DNA of 64,000 nt, taken from Tomocerus qinae (Eukaryota > Arthropoda > Collembola > Entomobryomorpha > Tomoceridae). Under the pieces are notes generated by a model, which saw only the letters and a list, made by a program, of their open reading frames with translations, was not told where the DNA came from and did no database searches. The translations under genes and the position numbers were made by a program. Within the stretch, counting starts at the first letter, position 1. Each line of letters opens with the position of its first letter. Positions 1 through 12,461 of this stretch are shown in pieces. The stretch lies in assembly GCA_020055645.1 (NCBI GenBank), contig CM034547.1, forward strand, positions 62,593,884 to 62,657,883, given 5' to 3'.

Positions 1-3000
1 GGTCTTGATCTGATAAATCTCTCCATTTTAATTTAATCATAGGCTCGACTCAACTTTTTCCGTTGCGTTGCCTTCTGTCTTGCTTTGCTTTCGCAGGAGG
101 CTAAAGGAAATGCAAGGCAAAAGGTACATATTATTATAGTGGGCTGACTTGTCTTAACATGAAATGGGTAGTGAATAGAGCTGAGACAAATAAAGTTGTT
201 CCAGCTTAACTTTCCTCCATTTTCTTCCCTACTATCTTCCCTTCTTTCTTTTCTGCTAAGGGAGTCGGTAAAATTGGTATACCTGTATGTGTTTCTAATA
301 TTTACTAGGACTGCATTCTATAATGGCATTTAGTACATATAACATTTAGTAATAAGTTCTCTTAACTTTAACCTACATTGCTACTTACTTAATAGTTATG
401 TCCAGGGCATCATAGAATGTGTAAGTGGATATTCATACTAGGCATGCATCCTTACTATTTTCAGCAAACTTTTCTCTACCAATTAAATAGCATTAGATTG
501 CTCTGATGCCTGCTTTGTAATCCAGACAAAAAGACATGCTTAAACTCATGCGAAGTGAAGTAAGTAGAACACGTTTAAAATACTTTTCTTTCGTTTTGAC
601 TCAGATTGCACTTGGTAATAGACACTTCTTAGAAATTCTTATTTTCTGCTTCTGCAGATAGCACTCCTACTATCACATCAAAAGTTAATTTTCTAGATTT
701 ATTGATGCATCTAATAATTAAATGCAAAAAATATGTAATTATCTCATTTTTCCCATTTGCAGTAGAAAGTGTTGGAGAATTTAAAAAGTAGATCAGGTTC
801 TCATCTTATTAAGTTAGCAAAGTTGATCAGGGTTGTGTAGTGAACTGACTCGTTCTTGAGTGATGGGGGAGACAGGCTAAAAATGAAGCAATTTCAGTAG
901 TACGAACTGACAGAAGAGAGATGGGACAAGTCAAGTAACAAGATTTATCGATTAGCAACATAAATATATCACACGTATCTGAAAGTTCGTGTTGGTTGGT
1001 GGAGCCGCGTTTCTTTAGTTGTAATCAATTGAGCACATCATAAAGTAGGTATTAAGTTTGCGAGCGTCGCAAACCGAATGTAGGACTGTTAAAATGCAGA
1101 AGAATAACAAAAGTTGGTTGTAATAGACTGGAGATGAGAGAGAACGATGTAGATAGCGTGTCAAGTCTGTCTGGCATGTTGTGGCGTGGGTATTGGAGCT
1201 TGTTGGGTCGTAGGAAACCGGAGCTGTAGGAAAGGGGCATGGCAATACGATGTGATTGTGATGTCATGTCATGCAATAAGTTGAGCTAGATAGTAGTCTC
1301 AGTTGTGTTATCAGGAATAAAGGCAATAGTCAAAAAAGTCAAAAGATCTAAAGAGCTGTGAGATGTGCAAAGGCAGAGCAGATGTAAACATGCATAGGAT
1401 TTTGTACACATTTCTCGAAATAAATAAAATACGTAGATACGCACACTATCTGTTACATACATGAGAAATAGAAGCGAGCAAAATAGAATTGACTGGAGAC
1501 TTACGTAACTCTCGCAGTTCCATTAGAAGGAACAGAACAGATTTAGTGAGACAAGACTCGACAGTTAGAAGAGAATAGAAACTAAAGTAAGGAGTCAGTT
1601 GTTGTAAGTAGGAAAGAAGAAGAGATAGTACTGTATTGTACCTACTACGTAGTAGTTAAGTTGGTAATGTTTGTATTTGGCAGTCGCACTTGAACTTCAA
1701 CTCGGAGATTGTTTTCCTTCTCTGAAGTCAAGGGGGAAAAGTTGTTCTGGAAAAATGTATAAGTAACAAGGTGAGAAAAAAATAGGAAGGAGTGCGTACA
1801 CGTAGCGAACGAGCTGATTTGATTCGAGTGAGTTGCAAACTTGCGATAATTTCATACTATCTCTACTCTCCATCAATTTGCCTAGCCTCGAGTGATTACT
1901 TTGTTATACGTCTTGACACTTACAGCTTGTATGTAGACATAGATAAAGTTACCATTACGTATTTTTATACTGAGAATATTGTGTGATCAATGAGCGAGAT
2001 AGGTAGGGAACGCAACTTCTTTTCCCACAATGTTCCATCTGATGCTCATTATGAGCTATGGTAATTTATTTATTGCCGTGCGAGGCTTCTGGCTTGGTCC
2101 TTCGTTTCCTCTCACTGGCTTCTCTGGGATGAAATTGAAAATCTTGCCCGAGTCCTTGAAATTGAATCTGATAGTGACTGACACTAACGTTATTAAAAGG
2201 AACTAGTAACTGACTGAATGTGAAATGAAATCTAATTCAGGTACCTACCTGGATATTTCGCTCCACTACTAAATAAATTACTACCACATTACATATCCTT
2301 TATTGCTTTTTCTTACACATTATGTAGATTCCCTGTTCTAATTACTTTTCTTTAATCTTTTCATTGTGTTTCAATAGACTATTCTGCTAAAAGTAGAAAA
2401 ATTCGTGGGATATCTTTCAGGGTAGATGAGAATGGATTTTATATAGAAAATTTCATTCACAATCAGGTACAATTTTACATACATATATTTTATTTATATA
2501 CAGCAGGAGTAAGTATGATGGGATTTATCATTGTTCTATTCTGATTCCATTCTGGTGAGGATATGTTACTGAACCAAGTGAAATGACAAGGCCAAGAGGC
2601 AGGTTTTCAGAAAAACCTGGAACATTAAGCGTCTAATAGCTCTGTCTATTGTGAAATAAGGGATAATGGAAACAAATGAACGCATGAAAACGCAACTCGC
2701 TGCAGAAGCTTCACTTTTGTTTGTGTGTAAGGAATAGTGGTGGTTAGTTAAAAGTAAGTAGCACGTATTGTAGCAGTTGAGGATGGAACAGAAGGCAACT
2801 CAAGGGGACATGCTGGAGGTAGCGAAAGTTGAAAGTCTCAAGTTTACGAAAGTCAAGTCAAAGTTGTCGGACTGGTCTGGTTCTAACTAAAATGCTGGAA
2901 ATCTGTTGTCTATATAGATATTATATGCAGTTGGTATACTTGGAGAAACAAACCGCTTTTTTGCCTTGATTTCCGATCGTTTCGTTTTTACTTTGCTTTA

Positions 3001-3089
3001 TGCATGTGTTGCGTTGCGTTTTAGTAGTATCTCTGAAAATATTATATGTGTTCTCTTCCAGACTACTATAAACCAGATGCTTTACTGGT

Positions 3090-3135
3090 ATATTCGTGCC
3101 TAATTTAAGTGAAAAAAGGACAAAGGCACGAATAT
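3090..3135. repeat. Short hairpin, 12-bp perfect stem
   Basis: Arms atattcgtgcct (3090-3101) and aggcacgaatat (3124-3135) are exact reverse complements around a 22-nt loop, with a possible G-U pair just outside. A perfect 12-bp pair at this spacing is somewhat unusual for a 64-kb window but not impossible by chance. No run of T follows and no gene ends here, so a terminator role is not supported. Confidence 0.5.
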
Positions 3136-3524
3136 GAATATCTTGAAATGTAACAGCATATATACGGCACATGTATATGTACTACATATGTACACTTTTG
3201 AATATATTTAGAATAACTCCTATGTCTAATATGTTGCGAGTATTAAGCTTTGTTGAGTCTCAAGAGCTGACTTCACTGGCCTGATCCAGAAAGGGCCTGG
3301 AGCTAAGCAAGCTTGTGTAGGTATCACAATTGTCTGTCGCAGTTCCACATACTATATTATACTGCACTACTATGGTAGCTACATTTAACCTTTGCAGACC
3401 TCAAACCTCCAGCAAGAACAAACGGATATTTATGTATCCATTGTTATTAGCCAATGTGATACTATAGGATATATTTAAAAATGCACCCAGCATCGAATTA
3501 AGCATCTAAAATGCTTTACCGAAA

Positions 3525-3568
3525 ATTTGAAGGATCTGATATAACAAATAAAACAGATCCTTCCAAAT
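3525..3568. repeat. Short hairpin, about 14-bp stem with one bulge
   Basis: Arms atttgaaggatctg (3525-3538) and cagatccttccaaat (3554-3568) pair along their whole length with a single bulged base, leaving a 15-nt loop. The ten base pairs nearest the loop are perfect. It lies about 390 bp downstream of the 12-bp hairpin at 3090-3135 and shares no sequence with it. Function unknown. Confidence 0.55.
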
Positions 3569-4164
3569 ATCACTAAAATAAGTATAATATTATGCAGTAG
3601 TAGTTGGATGAAAAATGGCCATATTGCAATGGTTAGGGATTGCTAACAAAAAGAGCCCAATAGATCTCTCGAGTAAGATGAAATACTCGAAGCTGAGATG
3701 ATGTTAACACGATGAGTATCAGATGTGTGTGCATTGTGTAACAAAACAGTACAGATGAAAGTATCAGTTGGTGTATACTACTTACTAGTACACTCAGGTT
3801 ATCTCGGTTGTATGGCCAGAAGACAGACAATCCAGTCGGTTTCAACTTGAACTCAGCTCGGCTCCATACTCACTTCTCTATCAGCACAAGCACAGATTCA
3901 ACATCCTGGAAAAGTAGCTGGAAGGCCTTCGGGACACAATTTTATGTGTAATATTGACGCGAGTAGTCTGAGTAGGTACAGAAAGTAGGAGTTTAAAAAT
4001 ATCCTCCTATCTATGTAATGCCTTTATGTATTTGTCTGTCTGCTGAAAAGTAGTACCTAAATAAGTAGGTATGTCACATTTCTACGATTCTACATTTTAC
4101 ATTAGCTGTACAAATTGTATGATGTTCTTAGGCATTATTACTTTTTTTAGTTTACATGGCCATA

Positions 4165-4970
4165 GCCATTCTCATATGTGTAGGTACGGGGACTATAAAA
4201 GTTATCTAGGGCATGCCGTCGACAAAGTCTGTTATAGAAATCACGAACTGCAAATATCTGCGTTGGAAGATATGGGTGAAATAGAAATTTGTGATCTGAA
4301 ATTGGCGAGGGCAGAAAAGGGCAAAGAAAACTCTTTATTAACGACAGATAAGCCTTCGTCCTCGCAAAGCACCAAAGAGAATATTATGAGTTTGCAAAAC
4401 GTGAGCGGTAATACGTATTGGAAGCTTTTAATATCTGTTACGCAGTCAGAAGACTTAGCAGAGGATAAGGATGAAGAATAGGACGAGAAAAAGCAATCGG
4501 TTTAAGACAACTAGAATTTTTTTGAATGTGGTTCCCTATAAAGTATACTGTAGGTAATACCAGTTTTTTCCTTCTGCTAATCTACGTTTATAAATTATAT
4601 AGACACCATTGGGCATAGATCCTTGGATGCTTACAGTAAGCAAAGTAAGTCAAGTCAAATGAACCTAAAAGAATTACTGTTTGACTATGCGTCTCAGGTT
4701 CCATGCAGATTTTTGGCTAGCAGAGATTGTCTCTATGAAATTCAATAATAAGGAGACGGCTAAGCTAAAGAAGGTTAGTCAAAGCAGAGCAGAAGGGCAG
4801 ATATTATTGAGTCAAAACGAAGCGCTCCAGAATTTTTACAGCTCTGTGAGTACTTTCAGCCTTGCTTATTAAAAAGGGACGAATTTCTCATTCCAACCAA
4901 CTGTGAGGAATATTCAAAAAAAGCTATTCGCATGTTACTGGAATGAGATAAAGGGATTTCTTTCGTTTAT
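4165..4970 (+). pseudogene. Coding-like relic of unknown family
   Basis: This stretch stands out from the flanking low-complexity DNA by its protein-like codon texture. An open frame begins with an ATG at 4071 and ends at 4481 (136 codons). From about codon 40 it turns charged and well mixed, with a Lys/Glu/Ser-rich middle and an acidic C-terminus. Coding-like text resumes at about 4640-4960, spread over more than one frame, with peptides such as QVPCRFLASRDCLYE and LIPTNCEEYSKKAIRMLLE. I recognise no domain. It may be a decayed copy of a cellular gene, a fragment of an old mobile element, or less likely a short live gene with an intron. No promoter or poly(A) signal was identified, so I regard it as broken. 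Confidence 0.35.
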
Positions 4971-7900
4971 TTAGCTTAAAATATGTTTAATATAAACTGA
5001 AATTATCTGGGTACAAAGCTATTGTAGGATTCAGAATTTCGACATGCCATTTACTACGTGGATAATGCAGGAAAGTTTTAAGCCACTAAAGTAGGTACCA
5101 TAATATTGTAGAAGATATTAGATAAATACTCGGGCATTTCTAGAAAATCTGCAAGTACAAGTTCTTGGGTCTGAAATATGACGTTGCAGATGATATTTTA
5201 TTTCGTAATAAGGTCTACTAAAATAAAATGAAATGTATTATGATGACATTATGAAGTTTCACTTTTCTCCTTTTTACTTGAGTTTGTCTTCGTTAAGTTT
5301 GTCTCTACTTAGCTCTCTCACTCTCCCCTTCTGTCTCCGTAGTTGCGTTACTTAGTGTCTAGTCTTGTGTCTTGGTACTACCATCTTCCCTGCATGGATT
5401 ACATTATTTGCAAAGACAAAGAAGTATCTAAGACAGTGAATCGGTTGTAGGAGTATCTATGTGGAAGATGTTCCATTAGTAGGCTGAAGTGAATTACTCA
5501 AGTTATTCATAGTAGGATATTATAGTTTAGTGGAGGTGGATCTAGATGTTATATAATTCAGAAGTCTAAGTCTGGTAGTTGAGTCAGAGCCTATTAGTTA
5601 GCTTACTTAGTATAAATGACTGAAACTGAAAAAGCCATGTCGTTCGTTTTCATTCATTGTCCCATTATTCATATTAACTCTAACTGAATGAACTGGTTGG
5701 GAAAGTTTGTGGATGGTCGTAAATACTTATATTGCTTCTCTACAGGCATCTCTCCTCCGTCCCATCTCTACAACTCCAAATGCCCCCGTTCCAGAATGAG
5801 TAGCAAAGCAATGATAGATACTACACACCATAGGATATGGTTTGGTAACTATTAACTAACAATGAGGACTCTCTGCTTCTGCTGTGAATAGATTAGCTGA
5901 TTTGCTGGACTGGACTCTTCGAGTCTCCGAGATTTCTTGTATTGTATTATATTATGGGGCATGTAATTGTAATGCTACGCTAGTTTTGTTCACCGTGCTA
6001 GTGAAATATTATAGTGTGGTGGTGTAGTTTAGTGAGGCTGGCCATTTGCTTGAATGCGTGATTGCATTGTAGGAGAGGACATCTTTCTTCATAAAATGAG
6101 AAGCCAAGGATAAGATAATGTGGTGAATAACGTTGGACAAGACAGGACATAACTAAATGAATCTGAACTGAATACAAATACAGGGAAATGAGTGGCTCTT
6201 CTGTGTGTGATGTGAGTGTGCACTAAAACCAACTTACACAAACGCAACCCAAGCTCAATCTCCAGACAGGTTTGTGAGAAAGAGCACCCTGGGAATGAAA
6301 TAATGAAAATCTCACGGTAATATAGTTACGTAAAAAGAAGTGGAACCCAGAGTGATCAGATGACTCTAGAAACTCACCTTATTTTATTATAAACGAGTAT
6401 CTGGCCAGTATATGTCAAACTCACAATCCTATGCATGGCACTGTAAACCATTAAACCTAGCAGGGCTGATCATAAAAAGTAGACGCTTAAACTAAATCTT
6501 AAACCACCACGAGTATGTTTCAATGCATAAGTTGGTGAATATTATCTACTCGTTCGCAGAGGAGTTAAATTTCCATACTGTTACCAAGTGTAGTACTGTA
6601 TAAATACTAAAAGGATGGACTCTTTCCTCTAGGCGCACTTAAATAATGTGACTTATTATCTGTATTGCATTTTACATTACTTTAACTTAACTAAAGTAGA
6701 ATCTACTATAGCTGGCTTAGCTTCTTAGTTCAGCTGAGCTAACAATAAACCATTGCATTACTTACGTTTACTTCTTCTATCAATGGCAATAGAGTTTGTA
6801 AATGGCCCTTTTGTGTTTTCTGGAACTTACATAAGTTAGCACTGAAATTTATGCAGCATTTCCTTTCGGGATCCTTAATTCACTAAAGGTAACTAAGGAC
6901 GTATTAAACATAAAATAGTAGCTGTATGTTAGCTTTGTTATGCATAGTTCCATCTACGTAGTTTCTACCGCAATGCTGTACATAATATATGGTTTGAATC
7001 TAAAGTCTCCACGAGTAAGGCGAGCATTTTGTTCTAACACTTTTCTTAGTATCGTATAACTATAAGAAACAGTACTATATTTGTTCTATATACTTATTTA
7101 TGCAATACTAGCATAGCGTGCCAGGTAAGATCAACAGTAATTAGTTTCTAAGCAATGTTTGTGTTTGCTGCTGCGTTAACTTGCGTGGGAATGGGTCTGA
7201 GGATGACGATGAAATGGGATGGAAAATAACACTAGAAAGAGAACCGGATGAGAGTCCAAACTCCAAACCGAATGCACATTGGCCAATGTAGTGCCATCAA
7301 AGAGACTGGAAAAGTGGAAGGAAGACATCTACTGTTAAAACAATAGTGTAGTAGAAATCAACGGTGCGTAGACACGAAATATCAATGCAATAGGTTTTTA
7401 AGTTTAGTTTTCTCACTTCTATGGATCCCTGGACGTCGGTTGAATGGCTCATTTTCCTATCTCTTCCTTTTCTATGTAGTGGCTCTTATGTAGTATATAT
7501 TTATGTTGTATGTAGTATAGATATCGTACACGACACAGAATAGACTTTATAGTATGTATTTTTAAAGAGCCACTCACTAGTAGCTTATAGACGAATAGCC
7601 ATTCACACAGGTATATAAATTGCGTAAATAAGTAAATTACTTTGTGGTAACTTCAGAGTATTTCTCCATGTCTCGTGTCTGTGGAACATTCTACCTGGTT
7701 ACATACTTGTTAATATGAATCTACTTTGCAGTGTCGTATGTATTAGCAACTGTCTTGTCTGTTTATGTGCCAAATGCGAGTGGTAAGCTAGAGGAAAGGA
7801 AATGGGCGAAGATTTGTTTCACTATCTACTTTTACGTTTATAGACCAAGTCTGTTTTCTCTCATTGTCATTTTGTTCATTCAGTCGTAGGTATGCTACTA

Positions 7901-10900
7901 TAATGTGGTGTACTGTAAGTAGTTAATACTAATGCATTTCAGTCGGGTGTAAGCAGTCTGGATAAATGTTTCTTGTCTCCGTCAATGTTATCATTAGCAA
8001 CTACCATTATCCGTCCGAGAACAATACTCCCTTCCCTTTTACCAGTCCAGAGAACAAATGCATAGAGAATGCATTACCACCAAGAGTCTAATGTACGGAT
8101 ATTTCTATAAATAAGTGGCAAATAAGAGAACTTTGATAAGGCTCATGCAAAAGTACTTAATTCTTGTATGCAGTGTACCTGTGCACAAAAGGTTGTTTTG
8201 CTTTGGCTGATGTTCATTTCGTTTCGTTTACTAATTCAGCCCTTCGTTGACAATTATTAGACTAATAAGTACTCTACCTTTATCTGCTGTTGCTTGTTTG
8301 GGTTGACTGCGTAGTATGCATATAGAGAGTTGGAATGACAGACATATACTGTCTTATGTGGGGTGAAATACCGCAATACGTAACTCGTTTCGTCTGAATG
8401 GTTGCACAAGAGAAGTTCATATAGGACAATGTAACTACTGTGTGTAGTTAGCGATAATTTTGGCTCTTTCCTTCAGCTCTGTCATTATTGTCACTGAGTC
8501 GTGAAATGGTGTTGATTTTAACGTTTCCTAGCCACAGGCGGGTTTAAGACTTACGCACTCAACAAGGACTTCCATTCCAACTAGATGCACTCTCCCCATC
8601 TAACCACTATTACTAACTAATAACTAAGTAGTTATTTACTTCTCACTATCTGTTTCAAGCAATTGCCATTCTCCTATATTACCGAGACAGAAAGAACCGA
8701 AGTGGCTCTGCAATACATTCAACTGTGGTTTGCTAATATTAATGCTATATAGCAGAGCAATGTTGTGTAGGTAATTATACTCTTATCTTTAGTTCACTTT
8801 CTCTGTTCGTATTATTAGTGTGTCGGTAAAGTCTTTAACTATGCAAGGTAAGCGAAATTAGTGAATCTACCTATTAATGTGCATAGTAAACTAATAGCAA
8901 TAATATGAGATACTATTCACGTTGATCGTATCTTTTCCTCTCTGTTATGTTTTGCATTTCAACTAAATATAATTGGAATAGAAATAGAAGGGAGTGAGAC
9001 GATTCTCATTGAAAACGTGTCGTCTAGGGTGTCATTTGCTTGTGATTAATCACCGCTCTGACAATTTCGCCTTCAGAGGTTTCTTCTTTTGATAGCAACG
9101 AATACTGCACTGTTCAAGTTGCTAATCCTTCAGCTCTTATCTGTTTTCTCTATGAGATACATGACGTGATATAAAGACCACAAACGGTAGCCATGCGACT
9201 GCAAGTTAGCCACAATCTCCTGCATGTATATATACTTAGGCAAGACACGTTATTAAGCTACTAACATTTAATTGGAAATCCTCTCCATACGAGCATACAA
9301 GATTGCAACAATGAATTAGATATATCTGTATGTACAGCTATTAATAATTCTTTTCCGTAAATATGAAGCCAAAGTAATTCTACAAAAGTTTTAAGATGTG
9401 AAACAATTAATTTGTCAATCAATATAGTAGTAATGTCTTGTAATGCGTTGCTTAATGTGTTATTTATTAAAGCAGTAATTTTAGGTTGTTGTATATATTA
9501 TTGCATCACTGAAGATTAGTCATCTTTTGAGTTTTGTATAGTTAAGGTATTCTGGTTATAATATTTACACGTGATGAAACTCTGCATTAGTAATGCACAT
9601 TACATTAACGCAACGTAGATTTGTTCTGGAATATTTTCTGAATGCTTATTTTCTGTATTCTGCAATTTGTACTGATTTGATATGTGCTTGCAATAACAAC
9701 TAAGTTGGATTACTATGCTATATCGTTTCATCGTTTGTAATCCCCAGTCGTAAGTATAAATTACCAAAGTGGGTATACATAGGTCCCAAATATTTTTGAC
9801 GTGACTAGGCAAGTCAACCAACTGTATGAGTTTTCTGTTCTATTCCTGACTGAGCTGTGTTGATTTTCGTTGATTCTCAATTAGTTAGCATGGAAAAAGT
9901 TTTGGCCTGAAATGAAATGTGTTGTGTTGAAGCAAAGCACTGGATCTAAATAAACTGCTTATGGTTTCTGTGTAGTCGAATTGTAATTTGATACGTGAGG
10001 AGTGGAGGACCAGACTAAACCTAAATATGCCACACCACACAATCCCATCCAACTGAAAGTCAAGTGAAGCAAAGTAAGTATGCCAGATTTGAGGATTGGA
10101 CGAAGCCCAGGGTTGTATAGTAAAAATGTATATTTATGTGCATTTCAAAGAATTGAAATAAGGGATTTGTATTTTAGTTGAATATTTTGGAATATGAGTA
10201 GGATAAGTGTATTAGCATTTTTTTGTATGCCCACATCCACGTCAATGCTTCAGTGTGTAAATTTTAATACGTAATTGTGTAATATGTCGGCAAGTATAGG
10301 GTTTATTTTCAACCTCGTACCTCCATGAGTGTAGTCTCCCCAACTGTGACATTCGAGAAAAAACATATGTGTTGGCTCTTGGCTTTGGTTTGGTCTGAGC
10401 CATAACTTGTTGAGAAATTTAACACTTTTCCAGTGATGTTGATTGCTTTAGCCTTGGTTCGTGTCCTGTAGAGTGAAGGGGGAGCTCCAGTTGCTCAGTT
10501 CCATTTTGACATCGCATTAGAAGCTGATGATGGTTCTTTTCATGGTTTCCGCTGATATTTGTTGTTGTAGGCTTATATTTTATAACCTATTACATAACTG
10601 TCTGTAGTGATGCTGGAAAGAAAATAGATTAGACAGAATGGGAGAGAATGTGAGTGTGTGGACGAGAATCAAATGAAATGACACAACAAAGACACACACA
10701 AAAGAGAGCAAGAAAGTATTAACTACTGAATGTGTCTGTGTGAATTTCTCTGCGTATAAGTAGTCGTTTATACAGAGAAAAAGTTTGTAGCAGTTACACA
10801 GAGACACATAGAGATAAGTAGACTATTGTAATGTAATGGACATGTCTGAGTGTGGAGAGGAGAGTGTAATGTTTGTGTAGATATCAAGCGGAAAATAATA

Positions 10901-10920
10901 GGATACCTTAAAGTCAATGG

Positions 10921-10939
10921 AGTTCAGTTCAGTTCAGTT
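10921..10939. repeat. Pentanucleotide microsatellite (AGTTC)
   Basis: The run agttcagttcagttcagtt is nearly four copies of the pentamer AGTTC. A similar run of the same pentamer occurs at 55727-55743, and a related pentamer (TTGAG) run at 38299-38313. Confidence 0.8.
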
Positions 10940-12386
10940 GAGATGTGTACTAGAGACAGAGGTATGTAGGTAGTTGCCGTTTTGTCGCCAAACTATTGAG
11001 CTATTTTGTTGTTTACGCTAAGCTTAAAGTTTGAGTATGGTCTAAGTCGGAGATAGTAGTTTACTAGTGTATATTGTTGAGTATCCGGTTATTTTCAGCG
11101 CATGATGGGCAGCAATAATGCTCTTCGTTGGTAAATGGGAAGGTGGTAAAGCTAAAGGTACGTACTCCGTAAAGCAGTGTCGTTTGGTCCGAGAACTCCG
11201 TTTTAAGAGGGGAGTTAAGCAAGTAGAAGAGCACGTAGTGAGTAGCACGGGCCCATTATTAGAGGATAGAATCAGTTGAGGCGAATTTATATCGGTTCTA
11301 AATTTCCGATGATATGTCTCGTCGTTGACCATTTCGCTACGTATTTTCGGTCTTGTAAATGGGTTCTTTGTGAAATCGAAAACCCATGTAGGCTCTTCCA
11401 ATTAAAGATCCAATGTGCAGTTTATGCTAGTGAGTCTGTCCTCTTGGCCGTTCATACAGCCGTTTACACTCTCTTGGGCGCACTTTATGGCATCGTCAAA
11501 GTTTCCTATATTACGACAAACAAGGCCGACTCTCCCTATCACAATCAGACTGCTCTATTACTTGTAGTCTCAGCCACTACCAACCAACACCAACCAAACC
11601 CTGACTATTTACTTCTCTTTTACTATATATTCTCCATTTGCCTTGTTTAACGCAAATATACCACTTGTTCTCTTATGTTCAGACACATAGGTATGTATGA
11701 ATTCTGTACACAAACAATAAGATGCTGTGATAGTCAACTCTCTTCTGTAGTTAACTTAACTTTCATCTTCATATGGACGTAAGCAAAGGAATAACAGTAC
11801 AGTGAAAGCATTCTACCATTAATTTTCTCGTGTCCGTATCCTATATCGAGAACCCAGTTCTCATTCACCCATTCTCGTCCTCATCACTGTCTATAAATGC
11901 ACGTAATATAACTTGTGTCATCTACCCGCTCTGTTCCGCATGCAAGATAAGAAAACGAGAGATAACTACATGTTTAGACAACGAGCAGGCACGAAGATGA
12001 CATTTCCCCAGTTGTCTTGTCTTGTCCAAAGCAATTTATGTCGACTTTCACATGTTCTTCGTTCTCCAATGCAAGTGTGAGCATTGGTAACTATACACAA
12101 ATGAATGTCTCTGCCTTTCTTATTATGGTTTGGTGGAAACTGAAAAAGAAGCAGTTTGACAATCGTTTCTAATAGTAGACTTCCATAGTCCTATGCAATT
12201 TTCTTTCCATATCTCATCAAAATAAAATGACTCTGTGCGTCATTTGTATCTAAGGTACTTTTTGAACATTTGTGTGCTTTTATAGTTATAGCAGTGTAGT
12301 ATGAATTTCTAAATGATGAAAGGAGGTTGCATCGTTTTAGAATAATTGCACAATGATTTATAATTATAGTCGATATACTTTCAGCA

Positions 12387-12461
12387 TTTTACAGATACAA
12401 GCACCATTCAAATTGCACATTAAAAGGTGCTATGCAATCCTTGTATAAGACCATTGTAAAA
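12387..12461. repeat. Bulged hairpin of about 75 nt
   Basis: Three short paired segments line up in order: ttttaca (12387-12393) with tgtaaaa (12455-12461), tacaag (12396-12401) with cttgta (12440-12445), and cacc (12402-12405) with ggtg (12426-12429). Together they make a stem with internal loops, of a size seen in microRNA precursors, but the pairing is patchy and chance is a fair explanation. Confidence 0.3.

Larger units (their letters stand above)
1..4070. other. Non-coding, cryptically repetitive sequence
   Basis: No exon, RNA gene or intact mobile element is recognisable here. Open frames are short, several start at GTG or TTG, and their translations have no recognisable domain. The sequence is AT-rich and full of recurring short words such as GTAG, AAGTC and TAAGTA. 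Because the first recognised exon downstream (26056) carries the second half of an Ig domain, this stretch is probably intron of that gene, but it could also be intergenic. The two hairpins near 3.1 and 3.5 kb are listed separately. Confidence 0.5.

Noticed and set aside
11042-11650. Two fairly long, partly overlapping open frames, 119 codons on - and 124 on +
   Set aside because: They overlap on opposite strands, show no domain, and have composition typical of the background; likely chance openness.
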